From assembly GCF_001467535.1 (NCBI RefSeq), contig NZ_LNZC01000027.1, positions 348,090 through 412,089 on the forward strand: DNA of 64,000 bases, read 5' to 3'. How positions within the stretch are numbered: position 1 is the stretch's first letter; every line of letters begins with the position of its first letter. Origin of the DNA: Legionella worsleiensis. GTDB lineage: Bacteria; Pseudomonadota; Gammaproteobacteria; Legionellales; Legionellaceae. The notes below the pieces were generated by a model that was not told the origin of the DNA, ran no database searches, and worked only from the letters and a program-made list of their open reading frames with translations. Both the position numbers and the translations under genes were made by a program. Positions 27,214 through 37,388 of the stretch are shown piece by piece.

Positions 27214-30200
27214 CGCCTCAACAACATCCTGCCCTAAACGCTCCAAAAATGAATGGGTAAAATTTCCGCATAGTGTTAAATGTGCGTTATTTTCATTGTC
27301 TCGCTCAAAACCAATATTTAAAATATTTTTATCCACCTGCCTCTCTAGCTCATGAGTTTTAGTGGGAATTGAATCCAGAGAAAATAACGGTGAATTGCGT
27401 TTGGGGCCGATAAAATGATTCATGATATTCACATTAACGAAAAAAGAATCTGCTTTACTGGCAAGAAATACTCTAAAAAACATATTGAGTATTCGATAAT
27501 CCAGGCGATAGCGAGCAAACAATCTGGAATAAATTGTTGCAAAAAAACCCATTAATTTAGTGCTAATGGGTCTGTTACACCATCCTTTTTTTAATAAACA
27601 CCCCAATTTAACTATCACAGGACACGATTGGTGCGCAGCTGTTTGCGCTATTGCTCTTTGAACCTCGCGGGATAACTCAAGTAAATCAGTTGAATGAGCC
27701 AAATTAATTTTTAGAATATCCGAACGCACAAAAAGACCTATAGCACTGTCATACTCCTCATCATCACGAGTTGATTTAACAAGATTAATAGCAATCAACT
27801 GATTTTTATTTTCACTGATGTAAGATTTTAGTGCTCTGGAAACTGCCGCAGTCAAGCTGTCGGTGATCGCTAATCCGTAATGTGATGAGCAACGTTTAAG
27901 TTGTTCAAGCATTTCCTCTGATATATTAAAAGAACATGTATTTAGAGCGCGTCCTTTTTTCAAAACGAATTCATCGGGAAAATACAAATAAGGTATGTCC
28001 TGAAGATACGACTCCCAAAATTCCTGATTTTTTTGTAACTCGTGTTGATTTTTTTCGATGCTGTTCAACACATAGTCTTTAAACTGAACTCTATCAGAGT
28101 ACAAAGCAATTTCTTTGTGGTGTAAGGATAAGTTGTAATAGTGTGATAAAGAATTGAAAAAAACATCTGTTGATAATTCATCACTGATAAGATGCGACAT
28201 TGCCAAATGCAACTCATACAGATGTTCGTCCAGCCGAAACAGCCTGAGTTTAAATAAATATCCCTTCGATTTCCAGGAATAGTGATGCATGAAATCAAGC
28301 GATCGTGCCAATTGAGCTTCTTGTTGTGCAACGGATAAACCTTGCAACGAAATTTCCTCGATTTGAGGCTCAGGCAATTTCTGAACGTGCTGAATTGGTG
28401 CAAAACGACGAATACGATAACCAAGAATGGGATCATTTTTACAAACCCAACTCAAGGCCACGTTCAAGCACTTAATATCAAGAGATCCTTTGAGCCTTTT
28501 TCTGTCAATCACATTAAGTATTTTGGCATTAGGGTAAAATGTTCTCATTAACCAAAATAAAAATTGCAATTCACTCAATGGAATGATTTGATTTTTTGAG
28601 GCCGCACTCAAAACTCGCTCACCTGCAGAAGTAAAACTGTCTGCTTGTTCTATCCTGAGAGCAAGGCTCATGATGGTTGGAAAATTATAAAGATCTTTTA
28701 ATAGAATATCTTTCTTTAAGCCATTTCTTATTTTGGTAAGAATCCTTGCAGCAAGAAGCGAATTTCCACCTAAATCAAAAAAATTATCGTCAACACGAAT
28801 ATTCGTGATGTTAAGCCCCTGCTCCCAAATGGATTTAAGACGACGCTCCATATCAGACCCTGTAAATGGCTCATCATTGGTGGTTACTGATGGAAATTCA
28901 GGAAGTTTTTGGCGATCAATTTTACCATTAGCAGATAATGGAAGTGTTTGTAACATGACAAAAAACACTGGAACCATGTATTCAGGAAGATGGGCTCTCA
29001 GATACACCCGCAATTCGTTCTCGTCAACTTCCTGTGCGTGATGAGGAACATAATAGGCGATCAGTTGTTTTTCAGTAGTTGAAAAAGTATTAGGGTCTCT
29101 TGCAATAACTGCTACTTCCCTTATTCCTGGATAAGCCATAAAACATGCTTCAATTTCTTCTGTCTGAACTCTAAATCCCCGAATTTTAACCTGATTGTCC
29201 TTGCGCTCAACAAATTCAATAGCACCATTAGCTAAAAATCGACAAAAATCGCCTGTTTTATAAAGTCGATCAGCAGGATTATCACTAAAAGGATCTTTAA
29301 TAAAACTTTTTTCAGTACTCTCTTTGCGATTCAAATATCCTTTTGCAACCCCTTTACCACCTATATACAACTCTGCAATTTCACCGCAAGGTACGGGATG
29401 TAAATTGTCATCTAGTATATAAAGTTGGGTATTTAAAGCCGGCCAGCCTATAGGAATTTTATCATGAAACTGGTTAATGGTACTGCTGTCTACCTTAAGC
29501 CAGGATGTAGCTACCGTAGCCTCGGTAGGCCCGTACTCACAAAACATAACGTGTCGGGGAAAATGATTCAGCCATTCTTCAATATCCTTTCGGAACAATG
29601 AGTCACCACCAAACACAATATACCTTAAATTTAAATATTTTTTCTCGTGTAGCACTGCCTCCTTTAAGTTCCTAAAGTGAGCAGGAGTTAATTTAGCTAC
29701 AGTTACATGATGACGGGCTAAATGGTTCATATACAAATAAGGATCTTTTTTTGTTTGCGGAGGGCATATTACAATTTGAGCTCCTTGCATCATGGGAAAC
29801 AATGTGGTTGCAACAGCAAAATCGAAGGAAACAGAAGATGAAAAATCAAAAATATCCGCTGCACAAACTTCCAGTGCTTTGCTGAACCAATGAATAAAAT
29901 ACAAGACATTACTGTGCGTTATCATCACCCCTTTTGGCGTTCCGGTTGAACCAGAGGTGTATATTATATAAGCCAAATCATCAGGTTCGTTGATGGGTTG
30001 AGGATTGCATACAGGGTAAGCTGTTAATTCTGAACGTTGTTTGTCAAAACACCATTTATGGACGTTAACCTCGCTAAAGAGTTGCAGCTCTGCAGATTGA
30101 GTCAAAAGAACATCGGCTTTTGTATCTTCTAAAATGTATTTAATGCGTGACACGGGGTTATCAGGATCTAGAGGTATGTAGGTACTTCCGGCTTTGATTA

Positions 30201-30474
30201 TTCCCAGAATGGCTATAAGCAAATCAAAAGACGGTTGCATGCATAGGGCTATCTTGATTTTTTTATTTCCGGAGAAATTACGTAAATAATGAGCCAGTTG
30301 ATTTGCTTTTTCATTTAACTCAGAGTAAGTAAGGCTAAGATTATCAAAAATAAGCGCTGTATGATTTGGCCTAAGAATAGCCTGCTCTTCAAATAATGAG
30401 GATAAATTAGAATGAAGAGGCACATTAGTTTCTTTTTTAACTAAAATAAGGGTGTTATTTTTTAGTTCTTCCAT
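27193..30474 (-). CDS. Non-ribosomal peptide synthetase, A-T-C order
   Basis: About 1093 residues from ATG 30474 (GTG 30486 is an alternative). The adenylation domain covers about 25-520 with IIYTSGSTGTPKG (A3), YGPTEATVATSW (A5), YKTGDFCRFL (A7), KIRGFRVQTEEIE (A8) and LPLSANGKIDRQKLP (A10, catalytic Lys). The carrier site is DNFFDLGGNSL. The C-terminal 450 residues are a condensation-like domain with MSHLISDELS in place of HHxxxDG. By hand alignment to GrsA the pocket residues are D-F-A-K-V-G-E-V-A-K, nearest to the Asn code DLTKLGEVGK. No upstream C domain and no thioesterase are present. It probably joins one amino acid to an external amine or carrier. Confidence 0.88.
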   Translation of the reverse strand: MEELKNNTLILVKKETNVPLHSNLSSLFEEQAILRPNHTALIFDNLSLTYSELNEKANQLAHYLRNFSGNKKIKIALCMQPSFDLLIAILGIIKAGSTYIPLDPDNPVSRIKYILEDTKADVLLTQSAELQLFSEVNVHKWCFDKQRSELTAYPVCNPQPINEPDDLAYIIYTSGSTGTPKGVMITHSNVLYFIHWFSKALEVCAADIFDFSSSVSFDFAVATTLFPMMQGAQIVICPPQTKKDPYLYMNHLARHHVTVAKLTPAHFRNLKEAVLHEKKYLNLRYIVFGGDSLFRKDIEEWLNHFPRHVMFCEYGPTEATVATSWLKVDSSTINQFHDKIPIGWPALNTQLYILDDNLHPVPCGEIAELYIGGKGVAKGYLNRKESTEKSFIKDPFSDNPADRLYKTGDFCRFLANGAIEFVERKDNQVKIRGFRVQTEEIEACFMAYPGIREVAVIARDPNTFSTTEKQLIAYYVPHHAQEVDENELRVYLRAHLPEYMVPVFFVMLQTLPLSANGKIDRQKLPEFPSVTTNDEPFTGSDMERRLKSIWEQGLNITNIRVDDNFFDLGGNSLLAARILTKIRNGLKKDILLKDLYNFPTIMSLALRIEQADSFTSAGERVLSAASKNQIIPLSELQFLFWLMRTFYPNAKILNVIDRKRLKGSLDIKCLNVALSWVCKNDPILGYRIRRFAPIQHVQKLPEPQIEEISLQGLSVAQQEAQLARSLDFMHHYSWKSKGYLFKLRLFRLDEHLYELHLAMSHLISDELSTDVFFNSLSHYYNLSLHHKEIALYSDRVQFKDYVLNSIEKNQHELQKNQEFWESYLQDIPYLYFPDEFVLKKGRALNTCSFNISEEMLEQLKRCSSHYGLAITDSLTAAVSRALKSYISENKNQLIAINLVKSTRDDEEYDSAIGLFVRSDILKINLAHSTDLLELSREVQRAIAQTAAHQSCPVIVKLGCLLKKGWCNRPISTKLMGFFATIYSRLFARYRLDYRILNMFFRVFLASKADSFFVNVNIMNHFIGPKRNSPLFSLDSIPTKTHELERQVDKNILNIGFERDNENNAHLTLCGNFTHSFLERLGQDVVEAVSQFKL

Positions 30475-30650
30475 ATTGATACTCACTATCCTTGTTCGTG
30501 TTTTCAGTCTGGAACAATTCGCTATTCGTTACATTTTAATCCCGAAATAGCACTATCACTGCTTGAACAATATCGTTAAGCCCCGGGGTTAGAGATTGTT
30601 ATTGTCATGTATCACTTTTTAGACAAAGACACACACTCTTTTGCTCCAAA

Positions 30651-32066
30651 TTAATCCATAAGTAACTCAAATTTTTTGATTTTTCTTTTATCGGACACGG
30701 GTTGACCAATATCTCTGATTTTTTTACCAGACAGCAACCTATCCTCAATATGCTCTAACGAAACACCGGTTGTTTCAGGCACAAAATAATAAATAAACGC
30801 ACAAGCCAACAAACAAAAAGAGCCAAACATGGAAAAAGTAAATACTTGCCCAAATGATTGGTATACGCTAAGAAAAGAAATAGAAACCACAAAATTAGCA
30901 GCAAATTGGGTCACTGTTGCAATACTCATCGCCATTGCCCGCACTTTGAACGGATAAATTTCAGCAATTAAAACCCAAAATAAAGAGCCAACACTAATGC
31001 AATAGCCCATAACATAAATCGAAAGAAAACCGAGAACCCAATATTTTTGCCCCTCAAAATGAGCATGTAACACATAACTGACCGCAAATAAACTCAAAGA
31101 GGCAATCAGTGTTCCACACAAGAGTAATGGCCTGCGGCCTAATCTATCAACTGACAATAACGTAATGAGGGTAAAAATACAATTAATCGTCCCAATACAA
31201 CATGTTGCCAATATTGCGTTTTTTACTGGTAAGAAACCTGCGGATTCGAAGATCACCGGTCCGTAATATTTTAAAGCATTAATACCAGCAAACTGTTGAA
31301 AAATCCCTAAACAGATACCAACCAATAAAACAGCGACTACAGGCATCTTAAAAAGTGACAATAAATTCGGTTTATCAAACGCTTTATGAGTATTCATTTC
31401 CTCCAGTTCTTGCTCAACATTATAACCCTGAGGTCTAATTCGTCGGAGGATTTTTAAGGTTTCATCTCTACCCTTTTGTTTCAAAATCCACGCAGGTGAA
31501 TGGGGTAACCCTGACATACCCAAAAACAAAACAATAGCTGGCAGGCTGCCTATCCAAAATAAACAGCGCCAACTGGTGGCGGAATAATCATGCAACAAAA
31601 AACCCGTCAGATAAGCAATGGCCTGCCCAAAAGTAATCGCTAATCCATTAAACAAAACCAAGGTACCTCTTTGCTGCGGTGGAGCCATTTCTGAAATAAA
31701 CAAGGGCGCAATATAAGAGGCAATGCCAACACAAAATCCCATAATAAAACGACCCCAAAGTAACAGATACACATGATGAGTAAATGCACAAATAGCAGCC
31801 CCGACAATAAAACCTGAGGCAACCATTTGGAGTAACGATCGCCTGCTTATTTTATCTGCAATAAATCCACTGAGTGGAATACTCAACATGCATCCAATTA
31901 AACTGATACTTACCACCCAAGACCACTGCAATTGAGAAAGAGATAATTGCTCTACTACCTGATCTTTGACATTGGCTAAAAGACTGGAATCAAAACCAAG
32001 CAAAAAACCGGCAAAACCGGCGATAAGGGCAATAACGAATACCAATGAATTCACTCCCTTGTGCAT
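30651..32066 (-). CDS. MFS sugar-porter-type transporter
   Basis: 471 residues, 12 predicted helices. Sugar-porter signatures are present: GFIADKISRRSLLQM between helices 2 and 3, LFQQFAGINALKYYGPV in helix 7, GRRPLLL, and PETTGVSLEHIE after helix 12. The substrate is unknown: xylose/galactose symporters share these motifs, but the neighbouring NRPS and oxygenase make export of a product possible too. It is 165 bases upstream of the NRPS on the same strand and may be co-transcribed with it. Confidence 0.85.
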   Translation of the reverse strand: MHKGVNSLVFVIALIAGFAGFLLGFDSSLLANVKDQVVEQLSLSQLQWSWVVSISLIGCMLSIPLSGFIADKISRRSLLQMVASGFIVGAAICAFTHHVYLLLWGRFIMGFCVGIASYIAPLFISEMAPPQQRGTLVLFNGLAITFGQAIAYLTGFLLHDYSATSWRCLFWIGSLPAIVLFLGMSGLPHSPAWILKQKGRDETLKILRRIRPQGYNVEQELEEMNTHKAFDKPNLLSLFKMPVVAVLLVGICLGIFQQFAGINALKYYGPVIFESAGFLPVKNAILATCCIGTINCIFTLITLLSVDRLGRRPLLLCGTLIASLSLFAVSYVLHAHFEGQKYWVLGFLSIYVMGYCISVGSLFWVLIAEIYPFKVRAMAMSIATVTQFAANFVVSISFLSVYQSFGQVFTFSMFGSFCLLACAFIYYFVPETTGVSLEHIEDRLLSGKKIRDIGQPVSDKRKIKKFELLMD

Positions 32067-32164
32067 TGAAACAGAAATCCTTATTGATTAGATGAGCTTG
32101 AAATTCTAACACAGTCCGGCATCATTTAAAAAAGTCAAATGTATGCTTACAACAGTGTAGCTCA

Positions 32165-33835
32165 TCAGCTCATCAGTGTATTCAGAGGACAGACAACCCC
32201 AACCGCTGCAAAAGCCTCTTTAACCCCAAGCGTATTATAGTGCCTGTCAATTGCAGCCTGGATGACGCCACAGGAAGCAGCTTCAAAATGAGTGCCTGAA
32301 GTCCAATAATTCCTGTTCGCATCAATCATAACCTGAAACGCTTTACGAACAGACCAATCCGGTTTTTGAGACAACAGATAAAATGCCTTGTTAAACACCC
32401 CGCTGCTTTGATGAACATCCAATTCATCATTAAAATCACGGGCATTATCAATGGAGATGCCGTCTTTTACTGGTTCATCCATATACCTCATGGGTTGTGC
32501 GCCTATTGTTGCCTCTCTTCCTACAGACCAATCCAAACCGTTCCAATACCACGGATAATCTTTGCGCAAATAATCAAACATGGCTATAGAGGCCATATCC
32601 GAAAATGATTCGTTAATTCCCCCAGATTGACCTGCGTAGATAAGATTGGAATGGATACGGGTAAAATTATGCGACAGCTCATGCGCCAAAGAACCTTGCG
32701 CCGGTGCAGTTAATCGCTTGTTTCCATCGCCAATAACGATTTGTTGGTGTATTAAGTACAAACCCTTTATTTTTATTGATGGCACTGCAAATGCGTTATC
32801 AAAATTTTTTAGATGGGTATAAGCTCTTAGGGGTAAATCATCACCAATAGGTTTGGCAACCCCATAATAATTTTTATACATATCCAAAGTGACTCCAGCA
32901 AAATACATGGTGTCATTCACTGGAGAAAAACTGAAATTGACTGGTGCCGTATCGCCATCGTTGCTATTCACATAGTGTGATTTTTTATTGCACGGATACG
33001 AAAAGGTGGGGGGCTTTTTAAAAAATTCCATTAGACTTAATACTGGAAAAGAGTTTTGATCCATATCGGTTTGCGCTACATTGATTACTCTGATTTCCGG
33101 TGTTTCCACATAACATTTACCTCCCTTGACAGTGACGTCAAAAGCGCCAAGAGAAGGAATATCTTTTTCAACAGTGCCGTGTTGAAAAATTCCTGGCCTG
33201 TAAGGCAGAATAAACACGTTCCCACCCAATCCCTGACCAATTTTTTTATGAGTCAAATCATCCCATTGCTTCAGAACATTTCCTGTATTGGCATCAACAA
33301 TATAATTTGGTGCAGCAACAAAATGAATCATACTGTTAGTATACATGGCTAAATGATAAGCAAGATGCGATTTATTCTCATGATCCAAATAAATAATCTG
33401 CTCTGTATTCTTGTACATAATCTTGTCGGTAAAAGCAGCCAGGAGTTTGGTTTCAATTTCTTCGGCACTGTATTTAGGAGTTACTGTTTTCAGATCATGT
33501 TCAATTCCCGACACATCAATTCCGCTAAGATAAGCTGTTGCATTATTTTTTTTATGAAGAATGAGCTCATGTCCCCATACAGGGATATTTTTAAAGAGGA
33601 GCTGATAACGCACATGAGATAAATTAAAGTCAGGTTCGTTGTCTGATTTCTGTAACTGATAAGACCCCTGCTTCAAAGAATCAATTGACCGCAATAATCC
33701 CGATTTATTCGATACCACCATGTGATATTTAGATAAAACATCAGGTGCAGAACCCCAAATAAGGTGTTCCTGAGCTGCATTTGCAACTGCATTAAATAAA
33801 CTGATAACCAATAATAAACCAATCCTTATGTGCAT
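32165..33835 (-). CDS. Secreted M4 (thermolysin-like) zinc metalloprotease
   Basis: 556 residues. Signal peptide MHIRIGLLLVISLFNAVANA, cleaved before AQE. Residues 30-200 form an inhibitory FTP/PepSY-type propeptide. The catalytic domain has the zinc motif HELSH (385-389), the third ligand Glu409 in GINESFSD, and the catalytic His475 in DVHQSSGVFNKAF. This is a complete M4 protease related to Legionella ProA, expected to leave the cell by the type II system. GGGA sits seven bases before the ATG. Confidence 0.93.
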   Translation of the reverse strand: MHIRIGLLLVISLFNAVANAAQEHLIWGSAPDVLSKYHMVVSNKSGLLRSIDSLKQGSYQLQKSDNEPDFNLSHVRYQLLFKNIPVWGHELILHKKNNATAYLSGIDVSGIEHDLKTVTPKYSAEEIETKLLAAFTDKIMYKNTEQIIYLDHENKSHLAYHLAMYTNSMIHFVAAPNYIVDANTGNVLKQWDDLTHKKIGQGLGGNVFILPYRPGIFQHGTVEKDIPSLGAFDVTVKGGKCYVETPEIRVINVAQTDMDQNSFPVLSLMEFFKKPPTFSYPCNKKSHYVNSNDGDTAPVNFSFSPVNDTMYFAGVTLDMYKNYYGVAKPIGDDLPLRAYTHLKNFDNAFAVPSIKIKGLYLIHQQIVIGDGNKRLTAPAQGSLAHELSHNFTRIHSNLIYAGQSGGINESFSDMASIAMFDYLRKDYPWYWNGLDWSVGREATIGAQPMRYMDEPVKDGISIDNARDFNDELDVHQSSGVFNKAFYLLSQKPDWSVRKAFQVMIDANRNYWTSGTHFEAASCGVIQAAIDRHYNTLGVKEAFAAVGVVCPLNTLMS

Positions 33836-33903
33836 ATCATCATCCCAATTGATTATTGAATAGCCAAATATCGGGCGTCACACGAGCACCCTACACCTTA
33901 AGC

Positions 33904-34857
33904 TCAGCAAGGTGAGGTGATTTGTGCTGTTTTACCCAATGAAGCAACACTCTGTTCTATATAACTACATACAGCATCTGCCATAAAATCAGCAGATTTG
34001 GACGCTTTACGAAACCAAAGTTCAGGTTCTATCATCTCTAATTCAGATAGGCACAGGTTATTGCTATTATCCCACATCACGTCAACACGGGCATACACGG
34101 GTGATTCCTCACATTGTGCGATAACTGCTTCAACAAACTCAATCTCATCTGAAGATGCAGTATAACTATGCAAAGTACCACCAAAATCATCCTGAACTCT
34201 AAAATCACCTGTTTTGGGTCGTTTTAAAACTGAGTGACTGTACTTTCCACCAAAAACCATAAACGACACCTCGCCCTTGGAAAGGATATGATGTTGAAAC
34301 TCTTGTAAAAGCAGGGATTCTAAAGCTACCAACTGTTGAAACACAGGTTCATAGTCGTCAACATGCGATTTATCAATAAAGTAGGTGTGTCGGGCAGCTC
34401 CAGCAATTGCTGGTTTTAAAATCACGCTTGACCAAGAACTTTGTTGCAATAATTGCTTTAATGTAGTTTTTTCCCCCTTCTCAATAAAACGTGTAGGTGG
34501 AATATTTATTCCCTTATTTTTTAAATCTGCAAGATAGTGTTTGTCCATATTCCAACGAATTATTGAATACGGATTAATAAGCTTTATTTGTTTAGACGTC
34601 CTCGCTAACCACTGCTCAAATTCAGCAAATCGATTAAAATAATCCCACGTTGCTCGAAATAAAGCAAAACGTGCCATGGCCCAATCAAAATCAGCATTAT
34701 CCCAGAAGGTACGATGCACTCGAAGTCCTCTTTGTTCTAAAGCCTGAGTAAGCAATCGATCCTCAGTGAGAATATTTTCCACGTATGGGGTAATGTGTTG
34801 GGGATGCACGTAATCTTTTTGCGTCAACAAAACAATATCATAATTTCTTAGGCTCAT
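33904..34857 (-). CDS. ATP-grasp ligase (RimK/DcsG-like)
   Basis: 317 residues. ATP-grasp features are visible: a first strand-loop (NYDIVLLTQKDYV), the nucleotide-binding Lys in SVILKPAIAGAARHTYFI, the GEVSFMVFGGKYSHSVLKR segment, and the Mg-binding YARVDVMW...LSELEMIEPELWF. This subgroup includes DcsG of cycloserine synthesis and other amine-carboxylate ligases; the actual substrate is not predictable. It lies 68 bases downstream of the protease on the same strand, and the DDAH gene diverges from it. Confidence 0.82.
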   Translation of the reverse strand: MSLRNYDIVLLTQKDYVHPQHITPYVENILTEDRLLTQALEQRGLRVHRTFWDNADFDWAMARFALFRATWDYFNRFAEFEQWLARTSKQIKLINPYSIIRWNMDKHYLADLKNKGINIPPTRFIEKGEKTTLKQLLQQSSWSSVILKPAIAGAARHTYFIDKSHVDDYEPVFQQLVALESLLLQEFQHHILSKGEVSFMVFGGKYSHSVLKRPKTGDFRVQDDFGGTLHSYTASSDEIEFVEAVIAQCEESPVYARVDVMWDNSNNLCLSELEMIEPELWFRKASKSADFMADAVCSYIEQSVASLGKTAQITSPC

Positions 34858-35132
34858 TTAAACCGCTCTGTTTATCAAAAAATTAGCATAACTATCTTTT
34901 AAGCCTAAATCCATACCTGTAAAAACACCGCTGGCATTAAATTAAAACTGCGCTAGACCTCTTGATCATTTTTTAATTGAATTGACGAGCCCCCTTCTTC
35001 ACTTCGCATAGCCTGGAAAAATTTGGTACGCTCAATTAAGTACGTGAGTAGGTACAACTTTGTGTCATATAACAGTGTTTTTTATGTACAAAAAAGTGTG
35101 ATAATATGATTTTTTTGTCTTGGGAGTTGATC

Positions 35133-35900
35133 ATGTTTCATAATGCCATAGTTAGAACGCCTTCAGCTTCAATGATTCATGGTTTAACAACCTCTTCGTC
35201 ATTGGGGGCGCCCGACTACGCTCTGGCTCTGGTGCAGCATCAACATTACATTCAGGCCTTATCCCAATGCGGACTTGAAGTCACCATACTCCCTGCTATT
35301 GAACGCTTTCCAGACAGTTGTTTTGTGGAAGATGTTGCCTTGTTAACCAAAAATACCGCCTTTCTTACTCGACCAGGCGCCGTTTCAAGACAAGATGAAG
35401 TAAGAGAAATAGAAAAGACCATCATAACTTTTTACAAAGACCAAATTATTCAGATTGAGGCACCAGGTACACTTGAAGCAGGAGATGTCCTTGCAATAGA
35501 TAATCATTTTTACATAGGTCTTTCCGCCAGAACGAATCAAGAAGGTGCTAATCAACTGATTAATGGACTAACCAGAAATGGTTATTGTGCTTCGACTGTT
35601 GAATTGAACGAATTTCTTCATTTAAAAACCGGAATAAGTTATCTTGATCACGGGTATGTACTGGTCAGTGGCGAGTTGGTCAATCACCCTGCGTTTGCTC
35701 ATTTAAAACAAATTATAGTGCCGCCAGAAGAGGCCTATGCCGCCAACTGTATTATGGTAAATGGAACTGTTCTTCTGGCACAAGGCTATCCTGAAACAAA
35801 AAAACAAATCCATGCGCTTGGATTTAACTGTATTGAACTCGATGTGAGTGAATTCAAAAAAATTGATGGTGGCTTGAGCTGCCTGTCTTTGAGATTTTAA
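35133..35900 (+). CDS. Dimethylarginine dimethylaminohydrolase (DDAH)
   Basis: 255 residues from the ATG at 35133, with GGGAG six bases upstream; an earlier ATG at 35106 lacks a site. It starts MFHNAIVRTPS like bacterial DDAH. Catalytic residues are placed as in the Pseudomonas enzyme: Cys250 in GGLSCLSLRF, His163 in EFLHLKTG, and acids in DSCFVEDVAL and TLEAGDVL. It converts methylated arginines to citrulline plus methylamines, or acts on a related guanidine. The APC permease overlaps its stop by one base, suggesting uptake or exchange of substrate or product. Confidence 0.92.
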   Translation: MFHNAIVRTPSASMIHGLTTSSSLGAPDYALALVQHQHYIQALSQCGLEVTILPAIERFPDSCFVEDVALLTKNTAFLTRPGAVSRQDEVREIEKTIITFYKDQIIQIEAPGTLEAGDVLAIDNHFYIGLSARTNQEGANQLINGLTRNGYCASTVELNEFLHLKTGISYLDHGYVLVSGELVNHPAFAHLKQIIVPPEEAYAANCIMVNGTVLLAQGYPETKKQIHALGFNCIELDVSEFKKIDGGLSCLSLRF

Positions 35901-37228
35901 TGAATAAAAAATTATCTGTATTAAGCTTGACGCTCATCACTGTCTGTTCTGTAGATAGCATTCGCAATTTGCCAGCTGCGGCTTTGGCAGGTAGTCAGCT
36001 CTTTAATTATTTTACTTTGGCATTAGTTTTTTTTCTGATTCCGTGTGCTGTAGTATCAATGTGGTTTTCAAACCAATCTCATCAGGGAGTATACGGCTGG
36101 GTAAAAAAAGGCCTGGGACGGGATTTGGCTTTTTTAGCCATATGGTTTCAATGCATTCAAAACATATTAATCTACCCCACACTACTTAGTTTTATTGCAG
36201 GCACTATGCTCTACAGCTTTGCACCTGCTTTAGTCGATAACAAACTATTGCTTTTTACCCTGATTATTACGCTTGTGTGGATATTGACCTGGATTAATTT
36301 AAAAGGAATACAACTCTCAAGTCGCTTTAATTTCTTTTGTTCTATCACGGGATTACTAATACCTTTTGCTATCATTCTTATTATGGGTTTATATTGGTGG
36401 TTGACTCAAACACAACCCGATCAAACCCTGCTACCTCAAAATACAAACTATTCATGGACATCATTAACCGCAATTATTTTGTCATTTTGCGGTATAGAAT
36501 TAGCAGCCGTTCATGCGGAAGACAGCAATCCAGGTGCATTTTCCAAGGCGGTATTTATCTCAATCTTTGTGGTATTTCTTTCCATGTTATCAGGCTCACT
36601 AATATTGGCCATGATCATTCCACCTGAGCAATTAAGTTTTATCAGCAGCATCCCGCAATTGATTCAATTATTTTTTTCAAAAATGGGTTGCGCTCCCTTA
36701 GCGATAATATTTAATGGGTTAATCGCAATTGGTTGTGTAGGTACCGCCAATAATTGGCTCCTCGCTCCTATTAAAGGGTTAGGTTTTGCCGCAGGAGAAG
36801 GTTTTTTGGATAAAAGACTGACCAAGCTTAATAAAAACAGGGCGCCAGCACTTTTATTAATTCTCCAGGCCTTATGCGTTTCATTTATCAGTACCTTGTT
36901 TTTAATCATTCCATCGCTCAATGCGTCCTACTGGATTATGCTTAATGCGGCAACACAAGTTAATTTATTGATGTATCTGTTGCTCTTTATTAGTGCAATA
37001 AAACTGGTCATGACCAGCAATAAAGTATCTCGTCTTAAAATAATTACCGCAGCAGGTTTTGGACTGTTTGGAGCGACTATTGCTTTAATCGTGAGCCTCT
37101 CTCCGCCACCATCTCTGGAATTCCACTCTAAATTGTTGTATGCCATTTCTGGGGGATTTTTTTTACTGCTTATCATATTACTCCCTGTATTGGGTCAGAA
37201 AAAAAGACAGCGCTTTATTGAGGCATAA
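35900..37228 (+). CDS. APC-family amino-acid permease or antiporter
   Basis: 442 residues, about 12 membrane helices. The start codon overlaps the DDAH stop (TAATG), so translation is coupled. It belongs to the glutamate:GABA-antiporter-like branch (start VDSIRNLPAAA, IELAAVHAEDSNPG). The gene at 60756-62132 is a paralogue with the same motifs (VDSLRTLPISA, MEMSAVHAEEVKNP). Co-expression with DDAH suggests arginine derivatives or citrulline as substrate, but this is inferred. Confidence 0.88.
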   Translation: MNKKLSVLSLTLITVCSVDSIRNLPAAALAGSQLFNYFTLALVFFLIPCAVVSMWFSNQSHQGVYGWVKKGLGRDLAFLAIWFQCIQNILIYPTLLSFIAGTMLYSFAPALVDNKLLLFTLIITLVWILTWINLKGIQLSSRFNFFCSITGLLIPFAIILIMGLYWWLTQTQPDQTLLPQNTNYSWTSLTAIILSFCGIELAAVHAEDSNPGAFSKAVFISIFVVFLSMLSGSLILAMIIPPEQLSFISSIPQLIQLFFSKMGCAPLAIIFNGLIAIGCVGTANNWLLAPIKGLGFAAGEGFLDKRLTKLNKNRAPALLLILQALCVSFISTLFLIIPSLNASYWIMLNAATQVNLLMYLLLFISAIKLVMTSNKVSRLKIITAAGFGLFGATIALIVSLSPPPSLEFHSKLLYAISGGFFLLLIILLPVLGQKKRQRFIEA

Positions 37229-37388
37229 ACCATCATATACCCTACATGAATACCCCCCTCCATCAAGTCTTGCTTGATGTACGGGGAGCTTTAACCATAG
37301 CATCCTTGTATTCCATTATTTTATCATTAGTCTATGAGTCATCTATAATGTATTAAATACAGTTAATACTGCATCTTGTGGAGCCATA

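Noticed and set aside
35106..35132. Upstream ATG of the DDAH gene
   Set aside because: There is no ribosome site, and the ATG at 35133 gives exactly the family length with GGGAG at good distance.
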